From NCBI RefSeq assembly GCF_000425625.1, contig NZ_KE384412.1:108781-172780 (forward strand): a DNA stretch of 64,000 nucleotides, in the 5' to 3' direction. Both the position numbers and the translations under genes were made by a program. Shown piece after piece: positions 1-13,769 of this stretch. Below the pieces are notes generated by a model. It had not been told where the DNA came from, searched no databases, and worked only from the letters and a program-made list of their open reading frames with translations. Position 1 is the first letter of the stretch. Each line of letters begins with the position of its first letter. The DNA comes from Stutzerimonas azotifigens DSM 17556. GTDB taxonomy: Bacteria > Pseudomonadota > Gammaproteobacteria > Pseudomonadales > Pseudomonadaceae.

Positions 1-250
1 CACCTTCTCCCGAGGGGAGAAGGACAAAGCAGCCTGCGGCCACGGCATCCCTTGTAGGAGCAGGCTCTGCCTGCGAACGGGCCCCACACGGCGCCGCGTC
101 CGATGCCAGACATCCCCCTCTCCCTCCGGGAGATGGCCGGGGTGAGGGCTGGCAGGGCACGTTGCCCACACCCTCATCCGGCCCTGCGGGCGGACTTCTC
201 CCGGGGGGAGAAGAGGCTCGTTGCAAAGGCGGAGTCCACCCGCTCCCGCA
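1..250. repeat. Intergenic region made of dispersed REP-type repeats
   Basis: No gene is visible. A GTAGGAGCAGG...CCTGCG palindromic element lies at 54-77; the same element recurs at 43953, 47699, 47917 and 48037. A second family, built on CTCTCCCTCCGGGAG, GGGTGAGGGC and CTCATCCGGCCC...CTTCTCCC, occupies about 116-209 and resembles stretches near 6541, 43869 and 48297. The start of the window (CTTCTCCCGAGGGGAGAAG, 4-22) is itself a palindrome of this second family. Confidence 0.7.
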
Positions 251-1360
251 TCACACCAGCGTCTTCAACGCCTCGCGGCTGAACGGCAGGATGTCCCGCT
301 CGCGCCCTTCGCGGACCTTGGCGGCCCAGTCCGGGTCCACCAGCAGTGCGCGGCCGACCGCCACCAGGTCGAACTCCTGCTGATCCAGGCGCTCGAGCAG
401 GCCTTCCAGGCTCGACGGCTGGGCGATCTCGTCGGTCTTGCCGAAGAACTGGGTGAACTCGCTGCCATCGAGCCCGACGCTGCCCACGGTGATGGTCGGC
501 TTGCCGCTGAGCTTGCGCGTCCAGCCGGCCAGATTCAGCTCGGAGCCTTCGAACTCGGGAATCCAGAAGCGCCGGGTCGAGCAGTGGAAGATGTCCACGC
601 CGGCCGCCGACAGCGGTTCGAGGAAGGCCTGCAGTTCTTCGGGGGTCTGCACCAGGCGGGCGCTGTAGTCCTGCTGCTTCCACTGCGAGAATCGGAAGAT
701 GATCGGGAAATCGGGACCGACCGCGGCGCGCACCGCCTCGACCAGTTCGATGGCGAAGCGCGAACGCGCGGCCAGGCTGCCACCGTATTCGTCGCTGCGC
801 TGGTTGCTGCCTTCCCAGAAGAACTGGTCGATCAGGTAGCCGTGGGCGCCGTGGATCTCCACCCCGTCCATGCCGATCGCCTGGGCGTCGCGGGCGGCCT
901 GGGCGAAGGCGCCGATCACGTCCTGGATGTCCTGCCGGGTCATGCCGTGGACGATCACCTGGCCGTCCTTGACCTTCTCCATAGGCCCGAAGCCGGGCAC
1001 GCTCGGGTCCGGTTCGGTGCCCAGCCGACGCACGCTGCCCACGTGCCAGAGCTGCGGCACGATCTTGCCGCCGGCCGCATGCACCGCCTCGACCACCTGC
1101 TTCCAGCCAGCCAGCGCATCTTCGCCGTAGAAGTGCGGCACGTTCGGATAACCGTTGGCCGCCGGATGCCCAACCGTGGTGCCCTCGGTGATGATCAGCC
1201 CGACGCCCGCGGCCGCGCGGCGCCGGTAGTACTCCACCACTGCCGCGTTCGGCGCGCCGCCGGGCGAGAAGGAACGCGTCATCGGCGCCATGACGATACG
1301 GGTCGGCAGGTGCAATGCACCCAGTTCGAAAGGCTGGAACAGAGCCTGAGCGGCGGTCAT
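251..1360 (-). CDS. NADH:flavin oxidoreductase, old yellow enzyme family
   Basis: This 369-residue protein has the usual length and fold signature of FMN-dependent old yellow enzymes, which reduce activated C=C bonds (enones, maleimides, nitro compounds) with NAD(P)H in the cytosol. Visible motifs are APMTR at residues 25-29 (FMN-binding loop), QLWHVG near residue 100, the HGAHGYLIDQF segment carrying the paired active-site histidines, SDEYGGS, and AVGRALLVDPDW at the C-terminal phosphate-binding site. I chose the ATG at 1360 because GGAG lies about 10 bases upstream and the conserved sequence begins there; the frame stays open upstream to 1471 without recognisable sequence. No substrate can be read from context. 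An inverted repeat about 120 bp upstream could be an operator. Confidence 0.9.
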   Translation of the reverse strand: MTAAQALFQPFELGALHLPTRIVMAPMTRSFSPGGAPNAAVVEYYRRRAAAGVGLIITEGTTVGHPAANGYPNVPHFYGEDALAGWKQVVEAVHAAGGKIVPQLWHVGSVRRLGTEPDPSVPGFGPMEKVKDGQVIVHGMTRQDIQDVIGAFAQAARDAQAIGMDGVEIHGAHGYLIDQFFWEGSNQRSDEYGGSLAARSRFAIELVEAVRAAVGPDFPIIFRFSQWKQQDYSARLVQTPEELQAFLEPLSAAGVDIFHCSTRRFWIPEFEGSELNLAGWTRKLSGKPTITVGSVGLDGSEFTQFFGKTDEIAQPSSLEGLLERLDQQEFDLVAVGRALLVDPDWAAKVREGRERDILPFSREALKTLV

Positions 1361-1477
1361 CGACGAAACTCCATGAGAAGAGGGCCCACCCGGCGCGCGG
1401 CATCGGCGGCGGCCAGGGCAACATTCGGATCGCGGCAAGGATAGGACCCGCCCGTCGGGCAGGCACAGCAATATAGA

Positions 1478-1502
1478 CGTGGTTTATCGAGCCTTAACCA
1501 CG
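1478..1502. promoter_or_regulatory. Inverted repeat upstream of the old yellow enzyme gene
   Basis: CGTGGTT (1478-1484) and AACCACG (1496-1502) form a perfect 7-bp inverted repeat around an 11-base spacer. It lies between two minus-strand genes, downstream of the glutathione peroxidase stop and upstream of the old yellow enzyme start. There is no T-tract, so an operator is as likely as a terminator. Confidence 0.3.
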
Positions 1503-1521
1503 GTGGGCATCCTTCCGGGGA

Positions 1522-2010
1522 TCAGCGCTGCAGCAGGGCGCGCTCGATGGCCTGCACCAGCTGGGGGTCGTCCGGCGCAGTACGCGGGGAGAAACGGGCG
1601 ACGATCTGACCGTCGCGGCCGACGAGGAATTTCTCGAAGTTCCAGGAGATGTCGCCGGGATGGGCCGCGCCCTCGCCGGCCAGCAACTGGTACAGCGGAT
1701 GCCGGCCGGGGCCGTTGACCTCGACCTTGGCGGTCATCGGGAAACTCAGGTTGTAGTTCAGGCTACAGAACCGGGCGATTTCCGCCTCGTCGCCCGGCTC
1801 CTGCCCGGCGAACTGGTTGCAGGGCACGCCGAGCACCTGGAAGCCCTGCTCGCGGTACTGCTGGTGGAGCGTTTCCAGCCCCGCGTACTGCGGTGTCAGG
1901 CCGCACTGGGAGGCCACGTTCACCACCAGCACCACCTGGCCGGCGAACTCCGCGAGCGGCAGCGGCTGGCCGTCCAGGCCGGTCAGCGTCAGGTCGTGGA
2001 ACGTGTGCAT
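1522..2010 (-). CDS. Glutathione peroxidase family thiol peroxidase
   Basis: This 162-residue non-selenium peroxidase reduces H2O2 and organic hydroperoxides, in bacteria usually with thioredoxin as reductant. The peroxidatic cysteine is C36 in ASQCGLTPQY. The family GVPCNQF motif is at 61-67 and the WNFEKFLV motif at 123-130. C82 sits where the resolving cysteine of atypical two-cysteine enzymes lies (C36/C82 as in yeast Gpx3), so a thioredoxin-linked mechanism is likely. There is no signal peptide, so it is probably cytosolic. Start ATG 2010 has GGGAG upstream. It lies 72 bp downstream of slyD on the same strand; the gap contains a GC-rich hairpin. Confidence 0.92.
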   Translation of the reverse strand: MHTFHDLTLTGLDGQPLPLAEFAGQVVLVVNVASQCGLTPQYAGLETLHQQYREQGFQVLGVPCNQFAGQEPGDEAEIARFCSLNYNLSFPMTAKVEVNGPGRHPLYQLLAGEGAAHPGDISWNFEKFLVGRDGQIVARFSPRTAPDDPQLVQAIERALLQR

Positions 2011-2082
2011 GGCTCGTTGCTCCCTTGGCGGGCGAACGCACGGGCGGGCGTCCCGGGAGGAATCGCCCGCCCGCCGCGTCGA

Positions 2083-2568
2083 TCAGTGGTGGTGGCCGCC
2101 TTCGCCGTGGATGTGACCATGGGCCACTTCCTCGGCGCTGGCCTCGCGCACGTCGACCACCTTGACGTCGAAGTTCAGGCGCTGGCCGGCCAGCGGATGG
2201 TTGCCATCGACCACCACGTCGTCACCCTCGACGTCGCGGATAGTGACGATCTGCATGCTGCCGTCCGGGCCGGAGGCGTGGAACTGCATGCCCACTTCCA
2301 GCTCGTCGACGCCTTCGAACATGGCGCGGTTGAGGGTCGCGACCAGCTCGGGGCTGTATTCGCCGTAGGCATCCTCCGGCTCGATGGCGACCTGCAGCTG
2401 GTCCCCCGGCTGCTTGCCTTCCAGGGCCTTCTCGAGCCCGGCGATGATGTTTCCGGAACCGTGCAGGTAGACCAGCGGCGCGCCGCCGGCGGAGCTGTCG
2501 ATCACCTCACCGGCGTCGTTGGTGAGGGTATAGTCGATGGAGACAGCCTTGTTGGCGGCGATCAGCAT
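2083..2568 (-). CDS. slyD: FKBP-type peptidyl-prolyl cis-trans isomerase SlyD
   Basis: This 161-residue protein is a SlyD-type FKBP, a cytosolic prolyl isomerase, chaperone and metal-binding protein. The N-terminal FKBP half shows YTLTNDAGEVIDSS and the GSGNIIAGLEKALEG motif. The inserted chaperone flap starts near EDAYGEYSPELV. The C-terminus ends in a short His-rich tail (HGHIHGEGGHHH), the nickel/zinc-binding tail of SlyD, here much shorter than the E. coli one. It is divergent from the DUF3565 gene with a gap of only 35 bp. Confidence 0.93.
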   Translation of the reverse strand: MLIAANKAVSIDYTLTNDAGEVIDSSAGGAPLVYLHGSGNIIAGLEKALEGKQPGDQLQVAIEPEDAYGEYSPELVATLNRAMFEGVDELEVGMQFHASGPDGSMQIVTIRDVEGDDVVVDGNHPLAGQRLNFDVKVVDVREASAEEVAHGHIHGEGGHHH

Positions 2569-2603
2569 GGGGCAAAACCTTTCTGACTAACGATGATGAA
2601 CGA

Positions 2604-2873
2604 ATGAGTGTAACCGTGGCTTGCCGCGAATGCGAACCGGAGCGGCGCTGCGCGGTCGACAGCAGCACCGGCGCCGCGCCGCATGCGATTGATTTCCGTC
2701 AGGATGACGATGGCCACTGGGTGGCAGTCTTGTCCTGCGGCCATACCCAGCACCTGCGCCACGATCCGCCCTGGCAATCGCGCCCCTGGGTGCTCGACCC
2801 GGCCGCCCGCCGCGCCCGGCTCGGCCAGCCCTTCCCTTGCGGCTGGTGCGCCAGGGCGCGACCCGAATCCTAG
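2604..2873 (+). CDS. DUF3565 domain protein
   Basis: This 89-residue protein resembles the DUF3565 family, small proteins of unknown function common in Pseudomonas. The diagnostic core is [26 protein letters not shown] followed by PPW, PWVLDP and a C-terminal PFPCGWC. The conserved cysteines and histidines (SCGHTQH, CGWC) suggest a metal-binding fold; that is inference. No strong ribosome site precedes the ATG at 2604, so the start is the least certain part. It ends 9 bp before ackA and may be co-transcribed with it. Confidence 0.75.
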   Translation: MSVTVACRECEPERRCAVDSSTGAAPHAIDFRQDDDGHWVAVLSCGHTQHLRHDPPWQSRPWVLDPAARRARLGQPFPCGWCARARPES

Positions 2874-2881
2874 GAGGCTCG

Positions 2882-4072
<1,191 letters not shown>

Positions 4073-4101
4073 ATCCGCGCCCCGCTTTCCGAGGATTTCC
4101 G

Positions 4102-6195
4102 ATGCACACCTTTTTCATCGCCCCGACCGGTTTCGGCGTAGGCCTTACTTCCATCAGCCTCGGCCTGGTCCGGGCGCTGGAGCGCGACGGCCTGAAGGTC
4201 GGTTTCTTCAAGCCCATCGCCCAGCCGCACCCCGGCGACGAAGGGCCCGAGCGTTCCAGCGAACTGATCGCCCGCACCCACGGGCTGACGCCGCCGAAGC
4301 CGCTGGCGCTCGGCCACATCGAGCGCATGCTCGGCGACGGCCAGGTCGACGAGTTGCTCGAGGAGATCGTCAGCCTCTACCAGCAGGCGGCCCAGGGCGC
4401 CGACGTGGTGATCGTCGAAGGCATGGTGCCGACGCGCCACGCCAGCTACGCGGTGCGGGTCAACGCGCTGGTGGCGCGCAGCCTGGATGCCGACGTGATC
4501 GTGGTCAGCGCGCCGGAGGACGAGAGCCTGACCGAGCTCTACGACCGCATCGAGATCCAGGCGCAGGGCTTCGGCGGCCCGCGCGACCCCAAGGTGCTCG
4601 GGGTGATCCTCAACAAGGTGCGCCACGAGGGCCGTGTCGAGGAGTTCGTCGAGCGCCTGAAAGCCCATGCGCCGCTGATCAAGAGCGGCCAGTTCCGCCT
4701 GCTCGGCTGCATCCCGTGGCGCGACGAGCTCAACGCGCCGCGCACCCGCGACATCGCCGAACAGCTCGGCGCGCGGGTGCTCAACGCCGGCGACTACGAG
4801 CAGCGCCGGGTCGGCAAGATCGTGCTCTGCGCCCGCGCGGTGGCCAGCACCGTGCCGCTGCTCAAGCCGGAGGTGCTGGTAGTCACTCCGGGCGACCGCG
4901 ACGACATCATCCTCGCCGCCAGCCTGGCGAGCATGAACGGCGTGCCCCTCGCCGGGTTGCTGCTGTGCAGCGACTTCGCCCCCGACCCGCGGATCATGGA
5001 ACTGTGCCGGGGTGCGCTGCAGAGCGGCCTGCCGGTGCTGACGGTGGCCACCGGTTCCTACGACACCGCCACCAACCTCAACCGCATGAACAAGGAAATC
5101 CCGATCGACGACCGCGAGCGGGCGGAGAAGGTCACCGAGTTCGTCGCCGGGCATATCGAACACGGCTGGCTCAAGCAGCGCTGCGGCAACCCGCGCGAGC
5201 TGCGGCTGTCGCCGGCGGCGTTCCGCTACCAACTGGTCAAGCGCGCCCAGGCGGCGAACAAGCGCATCGTTCTGCCGGAAGGCAGCGAGCCGCGCACCAT
5301 CCAGGCCGCGGCGATCTGCCAGGCGCGCGGCATCGCCCGCTGCGTGCTGCTGGCCAAGCCCGACGAGGTGCGCCAGGTGGCCGAGGCCCAGGGCATCGCC
5401 CTGCCGCCGGGCCTGGAAATCCTCGATCCGGACCTGATCCGCGAGCGCTACGTCGAGCCGATGGTGGAACTGCGCAGGGGCAAGGGCCTCAACGCCCCGA
5501 TGGCCCAGGCGCAGCTGGAGGACTCGGTGGTGCTGGGCACCATGATGCTGGCGCTCGACGAGGTCGACGGGCTGGTCTCCGGCGCCATCCACACCACCGC
5601 CAACACCATCCGCCCGGCCCTGCAGCTGATCAAGACCGCGCCGGGCTACAACCTGGTCTCCTCGGTGTTCTTCATGCTGCTGCCCGACCAGGTGCTGGTC
5701 TACGGCGACTGCGCGGTGAACCCCGATCCGAGCGCCACCGAGCTGGCCGAGATCGCCATCCAGAGCGCCGACTCGGCCGCCGCCTTCGGCATCACCCCGC
5801 GGGTGGCGATGATCAGCTATTCCACCGGCAGCTCCGGCAGCGGCGAGGAAGTCGAGAAGGTCCGCGAGGCCACCCGCCTGGCCCGCGAGCGGCGCCCGGA
5901 CCTGCCGCTCGACGGCCCGCTGCAGTACGACGCCGCGGCGATCGAGAGCGTCGGCCGGCAGAAGGCGCCGGACAGCCCGGTGGCCGGCCACGCCACGGTG
6001 TTCGTGTTCCCCGACCTGAATACCGGCAACACCACCTACAAGGCCGTCCAGCGCAGCGCCAACGTGATCAGCGTCGGGCCCATGCTACAGGGCCTGCGCA
6101 AGCCGGTGAACGACCTCTCGCGCGGGGCGCTGGTCGACGACATCGTGTTCACCATCGCCCTCACCGCGATCCAGTCGGCCAGCCAGCCGCGCTGA
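4102..6195 (+). CDS. pta: Phosphate acetyltransferase, long form
   Basis: Pta converts acetyl-CoA and phosphate to acetyl phosphate and CoA. At 697 residues it is the long gammaproteobacterial form. The N-terminal part is a P-loop-like domain (APTGFGVGLTS at residues 8-18). A DRTGG-type regulatory domain follows at roughly 220-340. The catalytic PTA domain is C-terminal from about residue 370, with LPEGSEPRT, GAIHTTANTIRPALQLI, NPDPSATELAEIA, SYSTGSSGSG and FPDLNTGNTTYKAVQR. The start ATG follows CGAGGATTTCCG. It is the second gene of the ackA-pta unit. Confidence 0.97.
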   Translation: MHTFFIAPTGFGVGLTSISLGLVRALERDGLKVGFFKPIAQPHPGDEGPERSSELIARTHGLTPPKPLALGHIERMLGDGQVDELLEEIVSLYQQAAQGADVVIVEGMVPTRHASYAVRVNALVARSLDADVIVVSAPEDESLTELYDRIEIQAQGFGGPRDPKVLGVILNKVRHEGRVEEFVERLKAHAPLIKSGQFRLLGCIPWRDELNAPRTRDIAEQLGARVLNAGDYEQRRVGKIVLCARAVASTVPLLKPEVLVVTPGDRDDIILAASLASMNGVPLAGLLLCSDFAPDPRIMELCRGALQSGLPVLTVATGSYDTATNLNRMNKEIPIDDRERAEKVTEFVAGHIEHGWLKQRCGNPRELRLSPAAFRYQLVKRAQAANKRIVLPEGSEPRTIQAAAICQARGIARCVLLAKPDEVRQVAEAQGIALPPGLEILDPDLIRERYVEPMVELRRGKGLNAPMAQAQLEDSVVLGTMMLALDEVDGLVSGAIHTTANTIRPALQLIKTAPGYNLVSSVFFMLLPDQVLVYGDCAVNPDPSATELAEIAIQSADSAAAFGITPRVAMISYSTGSSGSGEEVEKVREATRLARERRPDLPLDGPLQYDAAAIESVGRQKAPDSPVAGHATVFVFPDLNTGNTTYKAVQRSANVISVGPMLQGLRKPVNDLSRGALVDDIVFTIALTAIQSASQPR

Positions 6196-6698
6196 GGCCA
6201 TCGAGGTTCGAGGCGTGGCCCGAGGTCATGCCTCCCGTTGCCGATCGGCCCGCATCTATGGTGCAGGCCCGTTCGCGGTCGAGACCGCACACAAGAGCAT
6301 CGCCCCGAGGTCGGGCCTCCCACAAAAGCAAGCGGGGCCCCACCGATCTTTGTGGGAGGCGCGCCCTCGCGGCGACTGCGCGCCGAGTGACCGGCGATCG
6401 GGGCTCGTTATGCGGTCAAGGACAGCTGCTCCCACCAAACCGGCGGTGTTTCCGTGGGAGCGGTCTTGACCGTGATTGCTTGGGCTCCGGCGGCGTTCAC
6501 CTCGCGCCTACAGGTTTGTGCCCAGCCTTCAGGCCGCGCCGCGCCCTTCCCTTCTCCCCCCCGGGAGAAGGTGGCCGGCAGGCCGGATAAGGGAAGGCCC
6601 GAACACGGCGCCCTCTCCCCGAGGAAGAACGTCCGGCACTTGCGCGCGGACGCGCAATCGGTACGCTTGCCACCCCGTTGTCCGAGAAATCGAGATTC
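6196..6698. repeat. 503-bp intergenic region with dispersed repeats
   Basis: No credible gene. The region contains a GTGGGAG-family element in inverted and direct copies (near 6300-6320, 6354-6362 and 6452-6480), including CGCCCCGAGG...CCTCCCAC, whose complement recurs at about 58204. A CTTCTCCC...GGGAGAAGG palindrome of the family seen at the window start lies near 6551-6569. The promoter of the downstream acyltransferase must lie near 6600-6690, but I see no clear -35/-10 pair. Confidence 0.6.
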
Positions 6699-7592
6699 AT
6701 GCTGAGCTTTCTTCCCGCCCCGCTGCGCGGCGTGCTCGCCGGCCTGCTGCTGGCGCTCAATACCCTGTTCTGGTGCTGGCCGCTGTTCGCCCTGTCGCTG
6801 CTCAAGCTGATGCTGCCGTTCGCGCCGGTACAGCGCTCGCTGCGTTCCGGCATGCACTGGATCGCCGAATCCTGGATGGCCTTCAACAGTTTCTGGATGG
6901 ACCTGATGCGCCGCATCGAGTGGGATGTACAGGGCATCGACCGGGTCGACATGCGCCACTCCTACCTGGTGACCAGCAACCACCAGAGCTGGGCCGACAT
7001 CCTGGTGCTGCAGTACCATCTGAACCGGCGCATGCCGATCCTCAAGTTCTTCCTCAAGCAGGAGCTGATCTGGGTGCCGGTCATCGGCCTGTGCTGGTGG
7101 GCGCTGGAGTTCCCCTTCATGAAGCGCTTCAGCAAGGAATACCTGGCAAAGCACCCGGAGAAGCGCGGCCAGGACCTGGCCACAACCCGTCGCGCCTGCG
7201 AGCGCTACCGGAGCAACCCGGTGTCGGTGTTCAACTTCCTCGAGGGCACCCGCTTCACCCCGGCCAAGCACGACCAGCAGGGCTCGCCCTACCGGCACCT
7301 GCTCAAGCCGCGCGCCGGCGGCATCGCCTTCGTCGTCGACGCCATGGGCGAGCAGCTCGACGCGCTGATCGACGTGACCCTGCACTACCCCGACGTCCAG
7401 CCGAGCTTCTGGGACCTGCTCGCCGGCAACGTCCGCCGGGTGGTGATGCGCCTCGAGCCGCGGTCGATCCCGAGCGAGTTCCTCGGCCGCAACTACGACC
7501 AGGACGACGCCTACCGGCTGGCCTTCCAGCAATGGGTGAACGCACTCTGGGCGCAGAAGGACGAGACCCTGGAGGCGCTCAGGCGCGACTGA
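6699..7592 (+). CDS. PlsC-type acyltransferase, YihG-like
   Basis: This 297-residue inner-membrane protein belongs to the glycerolipid acyltransferase superfamily. An N-terminal hydrophobic segment (about residues 8-38) precedes the catalytic motif I SNHQSWAD. Motif III is EGTRFT. Both match the NHxxxxD and EGT signatures of lysophosphatidate acyltransferases. Overall layout resembles E. coli YihG, a minor 1-acylglycerol-3-phosphate acyltransferase; the exact acyl donor and acceptor cannot be read. I prefer ATG 6699, at the start of the hydrophobic segment, over an in-frame TTG at 6678. It converges with the GGDEF/EAL gene, with 10 bp between stops. Confidence 0.85.
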   Translation: MLSFLPAPLRGVLAGLLLALNTLFWCWPLFALSLLKLMLPFAPVQRSLRSGMHWIAESWMAFNSFWMDLMRRIEWDVQGIDRVDMRHSYLVTSNHQSWADILVLQYHLNRRMPILKFFLKQELIWVPVIGLCWWALEFPFMKRFSKEYLAKHPEKRGQDLATTRRACERYRSNPVSVFNFLEGTRFTPAKHDQQGSPYRHLLKPRAGGIAFVVDAMGEQLDALIDVTLHYPDVQPSFWDLLAGNVRRVVMRLEPRSIPSEFLGRNYDQDDAYRLAFQQWVNALWAQKDETLEALRRD

Positions 7593-7602
7593 CCGCCGCG
7601 CC

Positions 7603-9738
7603 TCAGGAGCGGCGGTCGAAGGTCTGCCAGTCCAGCTGCGAGGGAAAGCGGCTGGCCTGCTCGGCCTGCAGCCCCGGCGCCACCAGGAAGCCCTGCATCA
7701 CGTCGCAGCCGTGCTCGATCAGCCAGTCGCGCTGGGCCATGGTCTCCACGCCCTCGGCGATCACCTCCAGGCCGAGATTGCGTCCCAGGTCGATGATGGT
7801 GCTGACCACCGCGGCATCGCGCGGCGAGTCGAGCATGTTGGCGATGAACAGCCGGTCGATCTTCAGGGTGTCGAGGTCGAAGTTGCGCAGGTAGGCCAGT
7901 GACGAGTAGCCGGTGCCGAAGTCGTCGATCGCCACCCGCACGCCCAGGTCGCGCAGGCTGCGCAGCTTGGCGCAGCTCTGGTCGAGGTCCATCATCAGCG
8001 CGCTTTCGGTGAGTTCCAGCTCCAGCTGCGACGGCAACAGCCGGTATTCGTCGATCAACCGGCCGAGCATGTCGACCAGCCCCGGGCGGGCGAACTGCAC
8101 CGGGCTGACGTTGAGGCTGAGCACCAGCCCATCGCCGAACTGCGCCAGCCACTCGCGGCACTGCGCGATGCCTTCGCGCAGCACCCACTGCCCGACCCGC
8201 TCGATCAGCCGGGTTTCCTCCAGCAGCGGCACGAACACGCCGGGCAGCACCCGGTCGTTCTCGTTCTGGCCCCAGCGCAGCAGCGCCTCGAAGCCGCGCA
8301 GGCGGCCGCTGTCGAGCCACACCTGCGGCTGGTAGACCAGATCGAAGTCGTTGTGCTCGATGGCGCTGCGCAGGTTCTCCTCCATCATCAGCCGGGCATG
8401 CGCGCGGCCGTTCATCTCCTGGGAGAAGAAGCGGAACTGCTGGCGGCCGGCCCGCTTGGCCTCGTACATGGCCATGTCCGCGGCGCGCAGCAGCTCCTCG
8501 ACGTTGTCGCCGCATTCCGGGAAGGTGGCGATGCCGATGCTGGCGCCGAGCGTCACCTCGGTGTCCTCGATGCGATGGCGCACCGAGATCAGTTCGATCA
8601 GTTTCTCGGCGACCTTGGCGGCGTCCTCGGTGTGGTCGAGCGAGTCGAGCAGGGCGGTGAACTCGTCGCCGCCCATGCGCGCGAGGATGTCGTAGGGGCG
8701 CATGCAGGTTTCCAGCAGCCGCGCCACCTTGCAGAGGATGGCGTCGCCGGCCTCGTGGCCGAGCGAATCGTTGATGCGCTTGAAGCCGTCGAGGTCGATG
8801 TACAGCACCGCCATGCTCTTGCCGTTGCGATCGGCCCGCGCCACCGCCGATTCCAGCGCCTGGTTGAAACCGCGCCGGTTGAGCAGCCCGGTGAGCGAAT
8901 CGGTGACGGCCTGGGTCTCCAGCTGCGCATGCAGGTTGCGCACCACCGACATGTCCAGCGCGATCACCACCATCGAGCGCTGCTGGCGCGGCAGCGGCGA
9001 GCAGGAAATCGCCACTGGCAGGGTGCCGCCGCCCTCCTTCTTCAACTGCGCCTCGTGCAGGCGGTAGGTCGCGCCGCTGCGCCAGTGCAGGTAGAAGTCG
9101 CTCTCGCGCCAGGGCTGTTCGAACACCGGCTCGGCGATGTGCGCCAGCAGCGGCGTGCCCTTCAGCCCGTCCACCGTGCCGCCGAGCATCTGCGCGATGG
9201 CTGGGTTGGCGAAATTGATGTAGCCGTCCTCGCCGACCACCAGAATGCCCTCGGCGGCGTTGTTCAGCACCGAGGCGTTGAACGCGCGGGCGCTGTCGAG
9301 CTGCTGGGTGAGCAGCTGCAGGTCGCGGCGATTGTGCTCGTGCGCCAGCAGGGTGTTGATCTTGTGCTTGAGCACCTGCGGGTCGAACGGCTTGAGGATG
9401 AAGTCCACCGCCCCGGTGGCGTAGCCCTCGAGCACCGAGTCGCGGGTATGCGCGATGGCCGAGACGAAGATGATCGGCGTGTAGCGGGTCTGCGGGTTGC
9501 CGCGCATCAGCCGGGCGACCTCGAAGCCGTCCATGCCGGGCATCTGCACGTCCAGCAGGACCAGCTCGACGTCCAGCTCCAGCAGCGCCTGCAGCGCCGC
9601 CTCGCCGGAGTTGACCGTATGGACCTGCCAGTCGCCGTCACCGAGCAGGGCCTCCATCGCGACCAGGTTGGCCTCGCGATCGTCGACCACCAGCAGGGTG
9701 CGGCCGCGCGGCTGGGGTTGAAGCTGCGTGCGGCTCAT
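7603..9738 (-). CDS. Response regulator with REC-PAS-GGDEF-EAL domains
   Basis: This 711-residue protein combines a receiver (about 14-135, LVVDD start, phosphoacceptor D63, KPF lysine), a PAS domain (about 165-280), a GGDEF domain (about 285-450) and an EAL domain (about 460-700). The cyclase site is an intact GGDEF, with an RPYD inhibitory site exactly five residues upstream. The phosphodiesterase site also looks intact: FEALLRW, LNVSP, ELTES, DDFGTGYSSL, LKIDRLF and AEGVET. Both making and degrading c-di-GMP are therefore possible, with the receiver choosing between states. Start ATG 9738 begins the conserved protein; an open frame upstream to 10116 is only an extension into the kinase gene. 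It lies 140 bp downstream of the hybrid kinase gene and is its probable output. Confidence 0.93.
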   Translation of the reverse strand: MSRTQLQPQPRGRTLLVVDDREANLVAMEALLGDGDWQVHTVNSGEAALQALLELDVELVLLDVQMPGMDGFEVARLMRGNPQTRYTPIIFVSAIAHTRDSVLEGYATGAVDFILKPFDPQVLKHKINTLLAHEHNRRDLQLLTQQLDSARAFNASVLNNAAEGILVVGEDGYINFANPAIAQMLGGTVDGLKGTPLLAHIAEPVFEQPWRESDFYLHWRSGATYRLHEAQLKKEGGGTLPVAISCSPLPRQQRSMVVIALDMSVVRNLHAQLETQAVTDSLTGLLNRRGFNQALESAVARADRNGKSMAVLYIDLDGFKRINDSLGHEAGDAILCKVARLLETCMRPYDILARMGGDEFTALLDSLDHTEDAAKVAEKLIELISVRHRIEDTEVTLGASIGIATFPECGDNVEELLRAADMAMYEAKRAGRQQFRFFSQEMNGRAHARLMMEENLRSAIEHNDFDLVYQPQVWLDSGRLRGFEALLRWGQNENDRVLPGVFVPLLEETRLIERVGQWVLREGIAQCREWLAQFGDGLVLSLNVSPVQFARPGLVDMLGRLIDEYRLLPSQLELELTESALMMDLDQSCAKLRSLRDLGVRVAIDDFGTGYSSLAYLRNFDLDTLKIDRLFIANMLDSPRDAAVVSTIIDLGRNLGLEVIAEGVETMAQRDWLIEHGCDVMQGFLVAPGLQAEQASRFPSQLDWQTFDRRS

Positions 9739-9878
9739 CGTGGGACGTTCCGTCTGCGAGGAAGGAGCCGGCGCGCGTGCCGTTCCAACCGATAGCGCCT
9801 CGACGGGCAATGCCTGTGGCCGGTCGCCCCCGCGAGCGGCCTGGTTAGAGGGTGCAACACAACAAGCTTCTCCTGTTC

Positions 9879-13607
<3,729 letters not shown>

Positions 13608-13720
13608 TCGACCTCCTGTGCCACTACTGGCGCGCTATCACGTGTTTCAGAGTGGCAAGGGCTTGTAGAGGTTCCGGAGAATCAGGCGACGGGAGCAGAA
13701 AAAGAGAAAAAGTTGACGTC

Positions 13721-13761
13721 GTTAAAATGGCGAGAGCGAAGCCATTGCGACTTCGCTCTCG
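13721..13761 (-). terminator. Rho-independent terminator of the OmpA-like lipoprotein gene
   Basis: Read on the minus strand just after the stop at 13770, CGAGAGCGAAG (complement of 13751-13761) pairs perfectly over 11 bp with CTTCGCTCTCG (complement of 13731-13741) around a 9-base loop. A T-rich tail (TTTTAAC, complement of 13721-13727) follows. It separates this gene from the hybrid kinase operon downstream on the same strand. Confidence 0.85.
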
Positions 13762-13769
13762 ATCATGGT

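Noticed and set aside
8353-9795. A 480-codon plus-strand frame opposite the GGDEF-EAL gene
   Set aside because: Shadow of a gene with intact GGDEF and EAL motifs; the plus-strand product has no family resemblance.
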